Shown: positions 21,043 through 33,613, numbered from the stretch's first letter. The stretch is DNA of 64,000 nucleotides from Steromphala cineraria (GCA_916613615.1 OU744724.1:29967452-30031451); one strand, 5' to 3'. The notes: a model not told the origin generated them from the sequence alone. Program-made: numbers and translations.

Positions 21043-22080
21043 ATGGGGAAAATGTTGAATATGCAATGGTAGGATAACAAATTCTATTGAATACGGTAAT
21101 AATCTAGTGAAGTCTTTAAAAACATATTCTGTTTCTTCATTCCTAAAAATACATGGTCACATAGATAAACTTAATGTTGCCTTTATACAGATAAAAATGA
21201 CCAAAATTAGCATTAGTTTGCACCACATTTAGAAACATGTTATTACTTGTATCACGGGCACACCTTTTAAGTTTTTTCTATCACCTTATAAAAACCGTTT
21301 TAGTTAATTTGTCATGACTAAAAGAATTAAGATTTGAAAGATGTATAAAATACAATAAATATTCTAATGAAAAACGTTAGTGCGTCTTTGACGAATTCGA
21401 ACTTAGGTTTCATACTAGGGGCAAGAGTTACTTCCCTTCGGCTAAGTTACAATGGTACCTTGCGTTAAACGAACAAGATCCTAAAGGCGTTCAAAATGTT
21501 AAAGCTTTTGGTATCATCTGAATTTTCTGAAATAGTTCTGACCTTGACCTTTGAAATTTGCATCAGTATCTGTATATGACACCAATGGATAATGAAAATA
21601 TCTGTTGGTTTTCTTATGCAAGACACTATCCATTGTATGATAAGAATAAGATTTCCTTGGCAAGCCTCATATTTGTAACAACAACTCTTGTTTGGATATT
21701 TGATGTCAGAAGACACAAGGTGCAAGATTCTCATTTTGCCTTCTGTCGTACTTGTCGTACTGTCGTATATGGAATTGTAGATTCATAGAGCCTTCTCATA
21801 CTCAATACTCTTATCACCTGGACCGAAAAGAATGTCCTTATTTTGAGGAAAAGGATTGATGGATTATGAAGAACCAAAAGCTGCATGAAACTAATATTTG
21901 ACAGTTGCTCTTGATCAGTTATACTCTCAGTGACAGTTGCTGGAATAGTTTTAACAGTTAATCCTGGCAATTATTCAATTCAAATACTGTTTGGACCTAG
22001 CCGTAACTGAATCAGGCATTTATATCATTCAATGCCATGTTATGTATTTGCTATTTCTAAAATCTTTTTTAATAAGTCTA
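21043..22080. other. Non-coding DNA, nothing recognised
   Basis: AT-rich. Overlapping short open frames on both strands at 21465-21970 resemble no known protein. Confidence 0.35.
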
Positions 22081-22339
22081 AGTAAACCTATCCTTAATAA
22101 TACTCGCTTTACTCCGATATTGAGTCTAGCAAGATGTAGTAGCAGGTTGCATCAGCCGACCTATTGCCAACCTATGAACCTTCAACCTTGTATGTTCGAT
22201 GCCTACTATTGCAGCTTGGTAAGACGATCCCTGATTGGTCAATTCAATAGATTGGCTGACGCGACCCACTACAGGCACTACTACATATTGCTAGACTCAA
22301 TACCAGGAGTGTAGCGAGTAATTTTGAGGCTAGGTTTAC
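22081..22339. mobile_element. Long-inverted-repeat MITE, copy 2
   Basis: Same family as 20613-20863: agtaaacct at the left, gaggctaggtttac at the right, matching 'tactccgatattgagtc' arm and 'ctgattggtcaattc' centre. More diverged than copy 1. Confidence 0.75.
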
Positions 22340-23997
22340 GGAGACTGGTTGTTTATGAAGTAAACGTAATATGTGAACATTCCTTTATATCAAAAGCATT
22401 TACAAAGAAGTGTATTCTAGTGCTTTCTTTGCATCACTTTATACCCAGCAATTATTCAAGGAAATTGAATGTCAATTTTTCAAGAAGAGTTTAGACCCTG
22501 CGATTATATATTTTTATTTATTTGAAGAGGCGCATGGAAGTAAGCTGAAAAAAACTAGCGTTGATACATCAATAGGTCCAGATTGTCAGCTCTGCAATCA
22601 AACTATCGCTCAGAACATAAAACACAATCTTCACTCTAGCATAGTATTTAGATCATTTTGGTTTCATAACATTTCTTGATTAGAATAAATTAATAAGTTA
22701 TTTCATGCTAAGTGATGAAAGTCAAAGTTTTCTTTGTCTAGTAAAGTGTACTGATATCAAGTCTGTAAAAATATCACAGAGGGGATGACATCATATGTAC
22801 AATGGTTTGACATCACTTTTAAAATCAACACAGTATCAACACTGTTGTTAAGTAAGTTGCAACAACGGTATGACATTGCAAGAAAACTTGATGTAAATCA
22901 CTAGGTTTTCGGCCACAAGGGATATAATTAACAGAATGTCTTTTTTGTTTTCTTTGTCATATCACTTATCTCTCATCTCTTGACATGATGAAGCTTATAT
23001 TTCTGTCCATAAAAATGAAAATACATGTATGTATGAAAATACTGGTTGTATTCTGTCAGTATAAGACATTAGTGATATCCAACAACAAAAAGATATCCTC
23101 TTTAGGGTTGTAATGATGTATCAAACTATCGACCTATTCTTATAGCTGCAGTACCAATGGTTCTTTATCATTAGTCATTTTTAAAATGATCAATACTATT
23201 GATAGTATTGATATTTTAGTCAATTCAGTTCAATTTTAAAAGTAAAATACGCACAAGAACACATCTTTTTGCATTTGGGAAATACTGAAGCATATTAAAC
23301 AGATTACTGAGAACTAAAATTAGCAACCGGAAGATAACTGATAATCTTGTTGCCAATATAAGATTAACACTTCCACACTTCCATCTGCCTTTCCTTTATA
23401 GATAAACTTGCAATTGACTATCACTATTGCAATAGTTACTCACAATAGACTATCAGTAACACAATAGTCACTTTGGGGTCATCGTCCTAAATTACCCAAG
23501 GGAAGTTTAGCTTTTACTCACTCACTCACCTTTGGGGTCAATAGTCACCCCTAGTCCTCTATGACCCACACATGTACTTCATGCGACTTTCTTGAATGGC
23601 TTTTGTTAAGAAATGGGATGAACCCATAAATGATTACGCCACAACCTGACATGACTTTTTACTATCATCAATCAGATAACTCTACTGAAAGTTATAAGAA
23701 TCATACTAATTTTTTGTTCAGATCATGAAATTTTACTATTGCAATAGTCAAATCACTGATAATAATATCTCTTTAAAATATTTTACCTTAAAGTTTTATC
23801 TTTATATGGCCTTGAACTTTGACAAAACATCAAACAAATTGCCCCAAAAAGGAAATTAATAATGTTTTCATTGTATTTGATTCAAGTTGATTCATTATTA
23901 TTTGTTAATCTATTGGTTCCAATCATGTGAGTTTGATGTTGGCATAGCGCCTTCACCCTACAGGCCATCATACTACTCAAAGCCTTTCAGACCTAAA
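22340..23997. other. Non-coding DNA, nothing firm
   Basis: No recognisable exon. The open frame at 22410-22679 plus matches no family I know. Around 23390-23590, 'actcactcactcacc' and repeated 'tttggggtca' suggest remnants of the tail-type SINE seen at 28121, 33565 and 35571. Confidence 0.35.
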
Positions 23998-24560
23998 ACG
24001 CCAGTTTCCGAACTGTCAGTTTTATGCCTTGCTGCAGACTCTTAAGTTTTCTGTGCTGATATCAGCGCCCCCACAGGTGATTGTTAGCAACCTCCAGTTA
24101 CTTTCTGATTGGACTATCGCTTTCTGTCATAGTAAGCTAGAGAGCAAGCACAGAAAATTTGAGTATCTGCAGTAAGGCCATTCTCTCCCCACAGAGGCAG
24201 ATCAAGTCATGAAACGTTGACACAGCCTCTGTTTTAATACGCCGAGTTTGTGGGATAGAATAGGAGATGCCTGATTGGAGGCAATCAAAGTTAGTTGTGC
24301 AATCAGCGACACTGTATCTTAAATCATCATTTTGGCTACTGAATCAAGGCAAAGGTATTGTAATATGAACAACCCTTTCCATGCGAGAAACGTTGTCATT
24401 TGATAAAGAAATTCAAATGGATTGTGATGCAATTTTTTCCACCAGAACCCATGGATTTTTGGCGTAATAGAACAGGCTGTATCAACATTTCATGATTTGA
24501 TCTGCCTCTGTTGAGAGAGAATGCAGCAAGGCATAAAACTGACAGTTTGGAAACTGGCGT
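23998..24560. mobile_element. MITE 'cgccagtttcc', interrupted by a nested MITE
   Basis: Ends acgccagtttccgaactgtc and gacagtttggaaactggcgt are inverted repeats, with gccttgctgca inside each. An uninterrupted relative at 55274-55460 shows the empty arrangement. The insert is 24179-24523. Confidence 0.8.
24179..24523. mobile_element. Nested MITE with 9-bp target duplication
   Basis: About 40-bp inverted ends (cattctctccccacagaggc ... and its complement at the right). Flanked by cagtaaggc (24170-24178) and cagcaaggc (24524-24532), an 8 of 9 match. A 9-bp duplication with long inverted ends fits Mutator-like elements. Confidence 0.72.
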
Positions 24561-24610
24561 TAAAGGCTTTGCGTAGGAAGATGCCTACAAGCCCTAAAGC
24601 TGTCTTGTAA

Positions 24611-24880
24611 ATCCTTTGTTTCTTGGGGTAAAGGGTTAAAAAGAACGATTGTTGAGTGGTTGTCATGGTTAAAGTTTCTATTTCCTCATTGCAGACCTAA
24701 ACCCCTTGTTTCTTGGGGTAAAGGGTTAAAAAAGATGATTGTTTAGTGGTTGCCATGGCTAAAGTTTCTATTTCCTCATTGCAGACCTAAACCCCTTGTT
24801 TCTTGGGGTAAAGGGTTAAAAAAGATGATTGTTTAGTGGTTGCCATGGCTAAAGTTTCTATTTCCTCATTGCAGACCTTT
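24611..24880. repeat. Three-copy 90-bp tandem repeat carrying a splice acceptor
   Basis: tcttggggtaaagggttaaa recurs at 24621, 24711 and 24801, exactly 90 apart. Each unit ends tttcctcattgcagacct, a good pyrimidine tract plus AG. The third acceptor abuts the candidate exon 24875-24925. The duplication point lies four bases inside that exon (acct). Confidence 0.9.
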
Positions 24881-24925
24881 CTGATACACAAGAGAAGGAA
24901 GGAGAGCCACTACTCCACACAAATG
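24875..24925 (+). CDS. Candidate upstream coding exon of RasGRP
   Basis: A 51-base stretch between acceptor tttcctcattgcag and donor gtgagt. One frame reads LSDTQEKEGEPLLHTN plus one base, and its phase joins exactly to the exon at 46895 (g+tg = Val). The sequence has no family match, so support is only splice-site quality, phase and the flanking acceptor triplication. Another open frame (TFLIHKRRKESHYSTQM) would not fit that exon. Confidence 0.35.
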
Positions 24926-25536
24926 GTGAGTCTTTATCTCTGAACACTTTTCCTCCTTACGGACTCCTGTAAGCGGCATAAAAACTTCTAAACTGTGGAT
25001 TTCTTTTGACATGATTAATATTGGCGGATTTGCCAATTTGGATATGATCCAGCTTTGGTAGAAGGTGAGAGAATATGGAATGATATGAAGTCTCTTATGT
25101 TGGATGTGAAAAGCCATGTTGTTTATTCCAAAAAACCACTGTTATGCTAAAAGTACTTTTGACGAATTGAGCATGGGTTGATTTTGTTGATGAATTGTAA
25201 TCCAGGTTTTGTAGAAGCTAGGTGAGAGAATATGGAATTTTGTGTACTCGCAAAAAACGTGCACTGGTAACAGTACTTTTGAAAAAAAAGAACATGGGTT
25301 TTGCAAGATTCATAATTATTATTGAGGTTTATTGATATGAGACAAATCTTAAATGATAAAAGGTTTTATGTTGGTAGCTCTAATAAAATGGCCCCTACTA
25401 TGGGGGGCACCATATTGGCCACACCCTGAAGCATACTGTATATGAAGCCTGAAGAGGTACAGAGCAAATAGTTCCATTTATTGTCATTTCCATGGAATCG
25501 TCACTTTTTTGACATGGTTATGAATTATTATGGTGA
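24926..25536. other. Non-coding DNA, nothing firm
   Basis: Contains a partially repeated 'ccagcttt.gtagaag..gtgagagaatatggaat' (about 25048 and 25204). No exon recognised. Confidence 0.3.
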
Positions 25537-25870
25537 CAAGTTTTCTCAGAAACTATTGCACCTAGATGAGTGAAATGTTGTTAATGGATACAGTGGGGAT
25601 ATTCTTGATTAAGTTCAAAAGCCATTCCTGTAATATTATATTTGACAGAGTTATGGCCCTTGATTGTGCACTTTGACTTTGAGCCACATGTCTGATGCTC
25701 AAATGTGGACAAGTCTTCTCAGACACTGTTGCACCAAAGTGAATTAAATTTGGTTTTTAATACACCTATTAATTTTAATATTCAATCAAATTGAAAGCTA
25801 TTTCCGATATATAATTTTTGGCAGAGTTATAGCCCTTGATTAGACATTTGAACTTAGAGTCATTAACAGG
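25537..25870. repeat. Two-copy degenerate 171-bp tandem repeat
   Basis: gacaagttttctcagaaact (25537) and gacaagtcttctcagacact (25708) begin units that each contain gagttatggcccttgatt or a near copy. This resembles the body of agctcacc-type elements. Confidence 0.65.
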
Positions 25871-26476
25871 TCTGGCACTTAAATTGCAAAAAGGCAGAAC
25901 ATGTTTGTCAAGTTTCTATGGTAAATTAAGGTACCTCCTGTAATAGACTTCAGCTTCATGACATGTGAAAATATTTGTATATATGCTCATGCCATATGAT
26001 AGTAGGCCTAATACATGTTAGAAACTTAGCTAATTATAGTGTGAATTAATGCAGGTATCTTAATATGAAAATGAGTTTAAATTTTGTTAGACATATTATG
26101 GTGAGAATGAAAAATAACATACCAGCTTTTAATCTAATTTCCTGATACAAGCAGGAAAATGATTCATAATTTATGTACAGCTGTAATTCTTTTAAAGAAT
26201 TCTTTTAGCTATATCATATAAACCATTGACATATTGATTTGAAATTGGACCTGAGATGTCATTGACCGATATATTTTAAAAAAAATCAATCTTACAGTTT
26301 ATGTATCTTGTATACTGGAATATGCTGAATATCAAATTATTTGATAAATATATTCTGCTCATTAATACAGTTATGGTGATGAGAATACTTGTATTAGCAT
26401 AGTTCTTTGGTCTCACATCAAGATATCTTACAAGATATCTTAGATGCCTTCTTTGAAAATGATCTTCAATTATCAA

Positions 26477-26889
26477 TAAGGTTGGGTATCGTTCCTCATT
26501 TCTGTATTGCAATATATTGCGATACAGAAAAGCAGAGTCACATTAGTGCAATATATTGGTACTTCTTTAATTCTAGAAACTTACCGATAGTAGAAAGTGC
26601 ATGCTGCTTGTCTAACTATGAGCGTTAAGAACTATCATCATTGCTTTGGAAAGAGATATTTTTTCAATCACTGTTTTTGATCTGTATACATGTTGAGCTA
26701 TTTTAACAACACAACTTCACACGTTGTAAAGAACTTACTATCAATCATGTTTTATTTTGTTGTGTTCTTTTGCAATTTTAGATGGAAACAGCTCGTTTTA
26801 AAATGATCGATATATTGAATATTTTCAGAAATGTGTACTGATTCGTATCACATTCCTGTATTGCAATATACCAATACCGTGCATCCTTA
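26477..26889. mobile_element. hAT-like 'taaggatggg' MITE, copy 2
   Basis: Ends taaggttgggtatcg and gcatcctta; interior tattgcaatatattgcgatac. Flanks attatcaa (26469-26476) and gttatcaa (26890-26897) match at 7 of 8 bases, as expected for hAT. Confidence 0.75.
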
Positions 26890-27046
26890 GTTATCAAGTT
26901 CAATATTGACTTCCCTTGAATTCATTAAAAAAGGAAGGATTTTCCATGTCATGACTCATCTCACCTTGATACCTACTTGATTGCCACATTTTGAATGATT
27001 TAGTTAGAACAAGTTTTCAATGTGTTTGTTAGTCTATCAATCAGAT

Positions 27047-27203
27047 ATTGGGAAAGGCAGGAGCCATGGGCACATTGGATGAAAAAAATGGCCCATTTAA
27101 ATTTTGAATTTTACTATTGATATAAGGGCAATAGTGCATTTAGAATTTGGAAAGTTACGAAAAAGCCTGAAAATGGCCCATAGTCAAGGCTGTCTTTCCC
27201 AAT
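27047..27203. mobile_element. 'attgggaaaggcagg' MITE, most complete copy
   Basis: Inverted ends attgggaaaggcagg and ctgtctttcccaat surround two inverted 'tggccca' segments. It defines the full length (157 bp) of the family fragment in the ARHGAP11A intron at 14826. Confidence 0.75.
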
Positions 27204-27510
27204 GACTGTATCAATGATTGTAATATCAGTTACACTTTATCATGCGGCTATTTGTTCCACCCAGGTATCTTGAAGCATACAGCCTGTTAGCCTCACTGGG
27301 AACCATAACATATGATTGCCCGTGTTTACTGGCTTCTCTTTAGCATAATTGATTTTATACACCTTTCTCCCAGACGAAGACTATGTTTAGGTTCGTGGCG
27401 CTATAAATACTTCTAATCTTGCTTAATTTAGCTTTGAGCACAGATATTCTCTCTTGTATCGCAGAGTCAAATTTCTTTATAATTTCATGGATTAAGATCT
27501 GGCCTTTCTT

Positions 27511-27915
27511 AGAGCAGGTGTTACTCAACTGGTCACATATTTCCTGGCGATATTGTTCTCCAATGCAAACTGAGGAAAAATGTTATTTTATAAAGCAGGT
27601 GAAACTCAAATTGTCACACTTCTTGGCAATATTAATATGTTCTCCCATACAGACTGAGGTAAATGATTTTTCATAAAACAGGTTTTACTCAACTGGTCAC
27701 GTAATTCTTGGCAATATTGTGCTTCAATACAAACTGAACAAAATATTTATTTTCATAAAACAGGTTTTACTCACTGGTCAAATATTTCGTGGCAATATTG
27801 TGCTCCAATACAAACTGAGGAAAATGTTTATTTTATGAATAGGTTTAACTCAACTTGTCACTTATTTTCTTGTGATATTGTGCTCCAATACAAAACTAAA
27901 GAAAATGTTTATTTT
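27511..27915. repeat. Five-copy about 82-bp tandem repeat
   Basis: Units start (g/a)caggt.ttactcaactggtcac at about 27514, 27596, 27679, 27761 and 27839, and each contains caatattgtgctccaatac and gaggaaaatgttt variants. Considerable drift between copies. Confidence 0.8.
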
Positions 27916-28117
27916 GATTTATTTTACAACGTTATCTTGTATCATTTGAAATGGATATCCAAAACACTTGTCCATAACACTCAAAAATCAGGTATTAACA
28001 AATTATCTATTATAATATGTCTTGTTTTGTTTACAGATATTAAGATTGACCAAGAGCCAAAATGGAAAGCTTCAAAGAACTTATTAAATTTCAAGGGTTC
28101 TTTATCAAAATTCCCCC

Positions 28118-28185
28118 ACGCTGCTAATGGCTGAAATATTGCCTAATTGGCGTGAAACAATAACTCACTCACTCACTCACTCAAA
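28118..28185 (+). mobile_element. Short SINE-like tail repeat
   Basis: gctaatggctgaaatattgc, then gcgtgaaacaataactcactcactc. Near-identical 50-70-base segments occur at 33565-33613 and 35571-35629. All end in an (actc)n tail, the usual 3' end of a retroposed repeat. Confidence 0.65.
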
Positions 28186-29560
28186 ATTCTCCCAAACCCT
28201 CTTGTTAGCTAAAGCATGTCAGCCAGTTCATAGATTGTCATCAATGACTCACGACAGGGGTCATATGTCATAACTTTCGTGGTAAAATTAATTATCAACA
28301 GCTTGTTCTTGGTCATTAAAGGTGAATTAAGTTTATCTAGGTGAAATCAGCTCACTGAAGCGTCATAGCTCACTCACTACGGGATCAGTCGGTCCCCGAG
28401 GGTAATCTCTAGCCTCCAGTCTCAGGTGCTATCCTACAGAAATGAAAACTCGTCACCGAAATGATTGATAAGATTCTATTTTCTCTCCTCGTGTTTCTCG
28501 GCCATAGAGGTGAGACTCCTATGAATCTGGGACAGTAGTGGCTTAAATCACACGATCACTTGCTTGAATCGCTTTAAGATCGTTGATCAGGACTTTCTCA
28601 TGTGTGGATACCTTCAAGTCATAAGGAAATTGGAATCACCTGGATTTACATTAACATATACAGGTATTTTGGATCAGTTCAATAATGCACAACGCTGTAC
28701 ACTTTACACCTGCAAGATACAGAGAAAGACTGTGTTGAGAATAAGGAAAGTAGATTTGTTATGGCTAGGATTATGGAAATGACGTGTCAATGCATTTGTG
28801 ATTATCAAAATGAAAGAATCTAGCACTGTTTTACATGTATACTTCTAGCAAACTACCTAATGCATGGTTTTTAAAGATGACAACATCATAATGGTATTGT
28901 TTATTATATATCTAGAATTGTTTTCTTCAGTTGAGATAATCACGCTTTCAAATTATTTTTTCAGCAAATTAAACAAAGGTTTTAAGAAATAGATGAATTA
29001 TAGAAGCATCAACTTCAAACTTTTAGCACTTGGTTGAAATTTTAGAATTGATTTGAATTTGTGACTTCAGTAAAATATTATGTTGTCAAAGTCGAATTAA
29101 TGGAGAAATTATGATAATTACATATAGAAGGCTAACTATTAAAAAAACAAGGGGGATTTGGAAATAAGACTACGGTAAATTCCTGCTTTATTTGATAAGT
29201 TAAAAACTGTTCTACATTTGCATATTTTGTGTACAAAGTTTAAGGCAAACACTATACATCTGGAAAATCTAATCAATTTGTCCCAAACCTTTAAACCTTC
29301 CAACAATTGCTTGTCTCTTTCTGAAAATCTCTCACTAGTTTGCCTGCAGCAAGGGGAGAGTTAAGGAAGTTTGTCATGGATAAGACTTAAGAGGAGATCA
29401 TATAAACTTCCTACTACGAATCATGCAACAAGTCTCTTGTAATTAGCTTCCTCGTTCTAATTTATCATTACGGTATGTATCCATTATTCAGGTTAGGTGA
29501 TTCACATCTATTATCCACATCAAATTTTAATTATGACATAAATGATACAACATACTCTCA
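28186..29560. other. Non-coding DNA, nothing recognised
   Basis: No conserved exon. The open frame 28564-28782 plus has no recognisable similarity. Confidence 0.35.
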
Positions 29561-29562
29561 AC

Positions 29563-29960
29563 TAATGATGTGTATTGTTCCTAATTTACATATTGCAATA
29601 TATTGCGAAATAGATGAGTGTATTGTGATACATTTTGCAATATATTGGAACTTTCAAATTTAGAAATTTTGTTGCTCTCATGACTAAATAACTGCGATAA
29701 GGACAAAGATCATTGCTCAGCTGTCTGCTGTTTTGGAAGCGGAGATTTGTTAATAACTGGTAATGTTTTATAATATTTCCGTTATTTTCATATCGTTAAT
29801 TCACACATTGTTGACAACTTTTCATAAAATCCTGTTTTATAAGGTTGTGTTTTTCTGAAATTTCAGATGGCAATTTTTATTCTAAAACGTCCAATATATT
29901 GCACATTTTCGGAAGTGTGCACTGATTATTATGTGGTTTCCGTATTGCTATATCCAATGA
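29563..29960. mobile_element. hAT-like MITE, copy 3 (decayed ends)
   Basis: The interior shares tgtattgttcctaatttaca, tattgcaatatattgcg, 'aagatcattgctcagc' and a 'gaagtgtgcactgattatta' segment with the copies at 19360 and 26477. The terminal inverted repeats are worn. Confidence 0.6.
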
Positions 29961-30687
29961 ATTTTATTAGTATGAAACTTTAATATGAACTACCTAGTAT
30001 GTGAGAGCGGCATGTAAACGTTAAAGTAATGGAAAGTAATAAAGCAAAGGTAATGCTATGCAATTCATGTATTGTATTTATTGTCTTGTTATTTCATGTT
30101 CTTCTTGGAGTTCAGTAAAGTCTAAAATTGCTGACCGAGAACATTGTGCAGTAATTAAGCTGTAATTTAAACACAATCATTGAATTGAACTAAATGGCAG
30201 AAAACTGTTCCCCCCAGACAAGGATTTCAGAAGTCCTACACTTAGACTCTAATATGAATGGTCCATAAATCTAATTTTTGAAAAAAAAATATATAAAAAT
30301 AAGGAGACTAAATTTTCTTCATTTTCAGAATTGAGCGCTTAAGTCTTCTTATTGACTTGCTTAGGCTTTTATCTTTTTTTTAAGGTCTGGCTGACAGTAA
30401 GATTTTAGTGATTCCGTTAGTTGCATTTGTAGATTCAGGGGGTTGAAATTATTATGATCACAGTACTAGCCATTCCGACTAGTGCATTTCTATAACTAGT
30501 AGTCCATTCTCGTATTCGAACTAGCCTAAAGGATTTAAATGATTATTTTTTCTGTGAAATGTAACTACCGTAGTCTTTCAGACTATCAGTCACTTCTTTT
30601 AACTAGCCCAGAATATTTTCTACTAGCCATTGATAGTGTTTATTTCGGAACCTTGAGGTTCAATGCAAAACATAGTTATTGCAGGAT

Positions 30688-31068
30688 TTAAAGGGACAGT
30701 AGCACTTTAAAAAAAATAATATATTCTAAAATTTTCACTGGTAATTGTACGTTACCGTAATGCTTAATGTATTATTTTGGTAATGTCAAAAATCTAATTA
30801 CACAAACCAATCATCCACAGTGAGAGAACAAATTATAAAGATTCACATTAAGTCCATTGCTTGCCATTTTTGTGTGAACACCTTTAATTCATTTTTTTGT
30901 CAGAAAAATGAATCACATGGCTGAACTATACATTATATATACATGTATATTTGATTTATTAATGCTCCATTTAGTATAAATACATTGTCTTTCAAATGGA
31001 ACCATTTATTTTCATTTTCCTTACATCACCTTATATTTCCCCTAAAAACGTGCTACTGCCCCTTTAAA
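30688..31068. mobile_element. MITE 'aaaggggcagtagcac', copy 1
   Basis: Ends tttaaagggacagtagcac and gtgctactgcccctttaaa are inverted repeats. The interior has ccaatcatccacagtgagag and 'aatcacatggctgaac'. Further copies: 42996-43249 (short), 49405-49763 and 53890-54253. Confidence 0.82.
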
Positions 31069-31938
31069 TCTTTCAATAAGTCCCATCATATTGAACCATG
31101 TGTATCAACTCTAACATATGTGTTAAATTATTATGGAATACTTATTGGCAATAAAGTACCAAATAAGTGCTCGTATTACTCTTTAATATGATATGATTTA
31201 CAACAAGTATTATGATTCATGGCAGTTATACAATGTCCTGTTACACATGTCAACTTATAAGTGTTACATTGTTGTCAGCGTCCTTATAATGAGGTGTCTG
31301 TCCTTACAAAGAGTTTGCCTATGTTATTACTATCAGCATGAGAGAGCACAAGCTGTGACAGACAGAGCTAGCAAGTGAATGAGGGACGAATGGACAGACG
31401 GATGGATGGAAGGAAAGAGAGAGGATAAGCGTGTATTTCCGTGATCCAGTTCAGGATGTACTGGGTCTTGTGTATGGTTGTGTACTACATGTGTTCTCAT
31501 TTGATACATCAGGTCACCAGCTCAGGATTACTGGTCCGGACCCGCTGGATAAAAGTTGCTAGTTTAGTTGCTATGTAAGTAGTTTCATATGAAATGTCAC
31601 ATTTACATGGGCCTACCTACTCTAGAACAGATGTTTGAATACCTCTGAATATCTAACTTGTTTGCTTGGTTATTTAATTGATATTGTTGCAGTCAACAAA
31701 TAATCTGTCGAGTTATACTTTGTTTTTATTATTTTATAGTAAAACTGTTACTATTGTCAAAATTGAATACCTTTAGTGCAAGTTAAAAATTTCAGTTCTG
31801 TCACATAGAAATAAATTCTCTTGATGCACAGTTATATTTATTAACTGTAATTTTGTTTTTAATTTGGTTTATTATGTTTGATAACTTCAAACCTCATGAA
31901 AGATAATTCTGAATCAAGTTTTGTCCCCAAGAAATAAC
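31069..31938. other. Non-coding DNA, nothing firm
   Basis: AT-rich. A 65-base stretch at 31513-31577 lies between an acceptor-like and a donor-like site, with one open frame, but has no other support. Confidence 0.3.
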
Positions 31939-32288
31939 TAGGGGTGAAACTGTACACTTGAGGTTCGGTTCGGTACGTATTGCGGTACAGAACCCTCGGT
32001 TCGGTACATTTTCGGTTCGGTGCAAAACCAAGAATGTCCGTCGCCATTTTGATTACCTTTGAACGAGATCTCGCGATATCAAGTCATTCAAACACTTTCG
32101 TTAATATTAGGCAATCACGAAGTCATTCACACACTATCGTTTGTAGAGAATAAAAAGTCCTATTTGATTGTTTGAATGAAGTATGCATTCGGTATATGTA
32201 CCGAAAATTCAAGTTAATGTACCGTGTACCGAACCGAAAGCAAAATACCGCGGTTCAACTACAGTAGTTGTGAACCGTTTCACCCTTA
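31939..32288. mobile_element. hAT MITE with perfect 8-bp target duplication
   Basis: taggggtgaaac at the left and gtttcaccctta at the right are inverted ends. gaaataac is duplicated exactly at 31931-31938 and 32289-32296. The interior is rich in ggttcggtacc-like motifs. No transposase frame. Confidence 0.88.
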
Positions 32289-32352
32289 GAAATAACTTGT
32301 TAAATTAGTCAACATCATACACTGTTAGGTGTATGAAAATATACAGTTTGCC

Positions 32353-32414
32353 ATGTACAGGGATTGGGAAAGACATTTTTGCAAAATGGCCCATGGCCCC
32401 TGCCTTCCCCAATT
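32353..32414. mobile_element. Internally deleted 'attgggaaag' MITE
   Basis: attgggaaagacatttttgc, then ggcccctgccttccccaatt: about 60 bases with both ends of the family whose 157-bp copy is at 27047. Confidence 0.55.
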
Positions 32415-33564
32415 CCCAATGCATGTATACAGTCCAGCATTCCATAGCCTGTAGACATGTTTATCTGCCTCAATATTGAAATGCTGGGTAAATGATGTCA
32501 AAAGACTTATGCATTTGTCAGGTTACAATTTTTTTCCAGCAATGTACATGATTTGTGTGACACCAAGAGGGAATGTTTCTCACACTTAAACTCTCTGTAA
32601 AAGTTGTTTTTGTGATTTTTCAATATTGAAATTAGCCAAATTTGATGACCTTTATGATATTTTCAAGGTCACATAATTTTTTTAATTTATTGCATGCATT
32701 TGTATTAGACGACCTCTTTCTTTGACCCCCCAATTTCTACTATAAAATACTCGCCTTATCCACTTAAAAATATACGGTATGCAAGCAAAAGTCAAATTTT
32801 GTTTAAATCTGTGCAATTTAAGGATATTGACTAATTCTTCATCATTTTTTTTGGATGTTGTTCACTCCCAATCATAACTAGGCCAAAAGGCTGGATAGTT
32901 CAATATTTCATGATTTAAAAAAAAAAATTTAAATGATGGCTTTCTTCAAAAGAGTAATAAATTAGATTGTATCAAAAACAATTTTAAAAGTAGGCAGAAT
33001 ACAGGATATTCATATTGACACAATATTAACAAATATTTGATTTCATTTCCTTATATTTGATGATGAATAACAGTATATTGCTATTGCCATAATATTGCCA
33101 TCTCTATTGAAGACTGAATATTCATTTGCAACCTTTTATTATTCAAATTCTATTATGTCAATTAAAGATGAGTAATCCCAAAACTGTGAAGATGAAGAAG
33201 GAAGCTCCTAGTACGAAGGTCAAGCAGCGTTGATCTTATTTGAGACTGGTACGCAGAGGATGATGTTTACAAGTGAATCAGGCTTTAAGCTGGTCATTAT
33301 CTTCAATTGGAATAATCATTAGAGATATGTACCTCCTTGTAATGTGATGACACAACACAGTGGAATGCCAAGGCCACAAATATTTGTTGTCCCCACCGGC
33401 TTTGGGCGGAGGTCTTGGATTTGACAGACCAGCATTCTAATCGCTTCATCCCCGATGTTCAACAAATAACTATCAAACCTTTCTTAAATTTTGACCATGG
33501 GATTCAAGCCCCAAATTTGAAGTCAACAACTTGGCTTTCATACACAGGAATTGACAGTAGAAAC
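32415..33564. other. Non-coding DNA with one weak coding candidate
   Basis: At 33169-33234, after an AG (caattaaag), a 21-codon frame MSNPKTVKMKKEAPSTKVKQ R ends in TGA. It is lysine-rich, but the pyrimidine tract is poor and there is no homology. Otherwise AT-rich and empty. Confidence 0.25.
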
Positions 33565-33613
33565 CACGCTAATGGCTGAAATATTGCCCAAGCGACGTTA
33601 AACAATAACTCAC
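33565..33613 (+). mobile_element. Short SINE-like tail repeat
   Basis: ccacgctaatggctgaaata, then gacgttaaacaataactcac. Same repeat as 28118. Confidence 0.6.

Noticed and set aside
28036..28134. Possible exon DIKIDQEPKWKASKNLL after a tttgtttacag acceptor
   Set aside because: The frame runs straight into a SINE-like tail and stops there; no donor, no homology.
31513..31577. Possible exon between tacatcag and gtaagtag
   Set aside because: Weak pyrimidine tract, arbitrary-looking peptide, and no phase evidence linking it to any gene.
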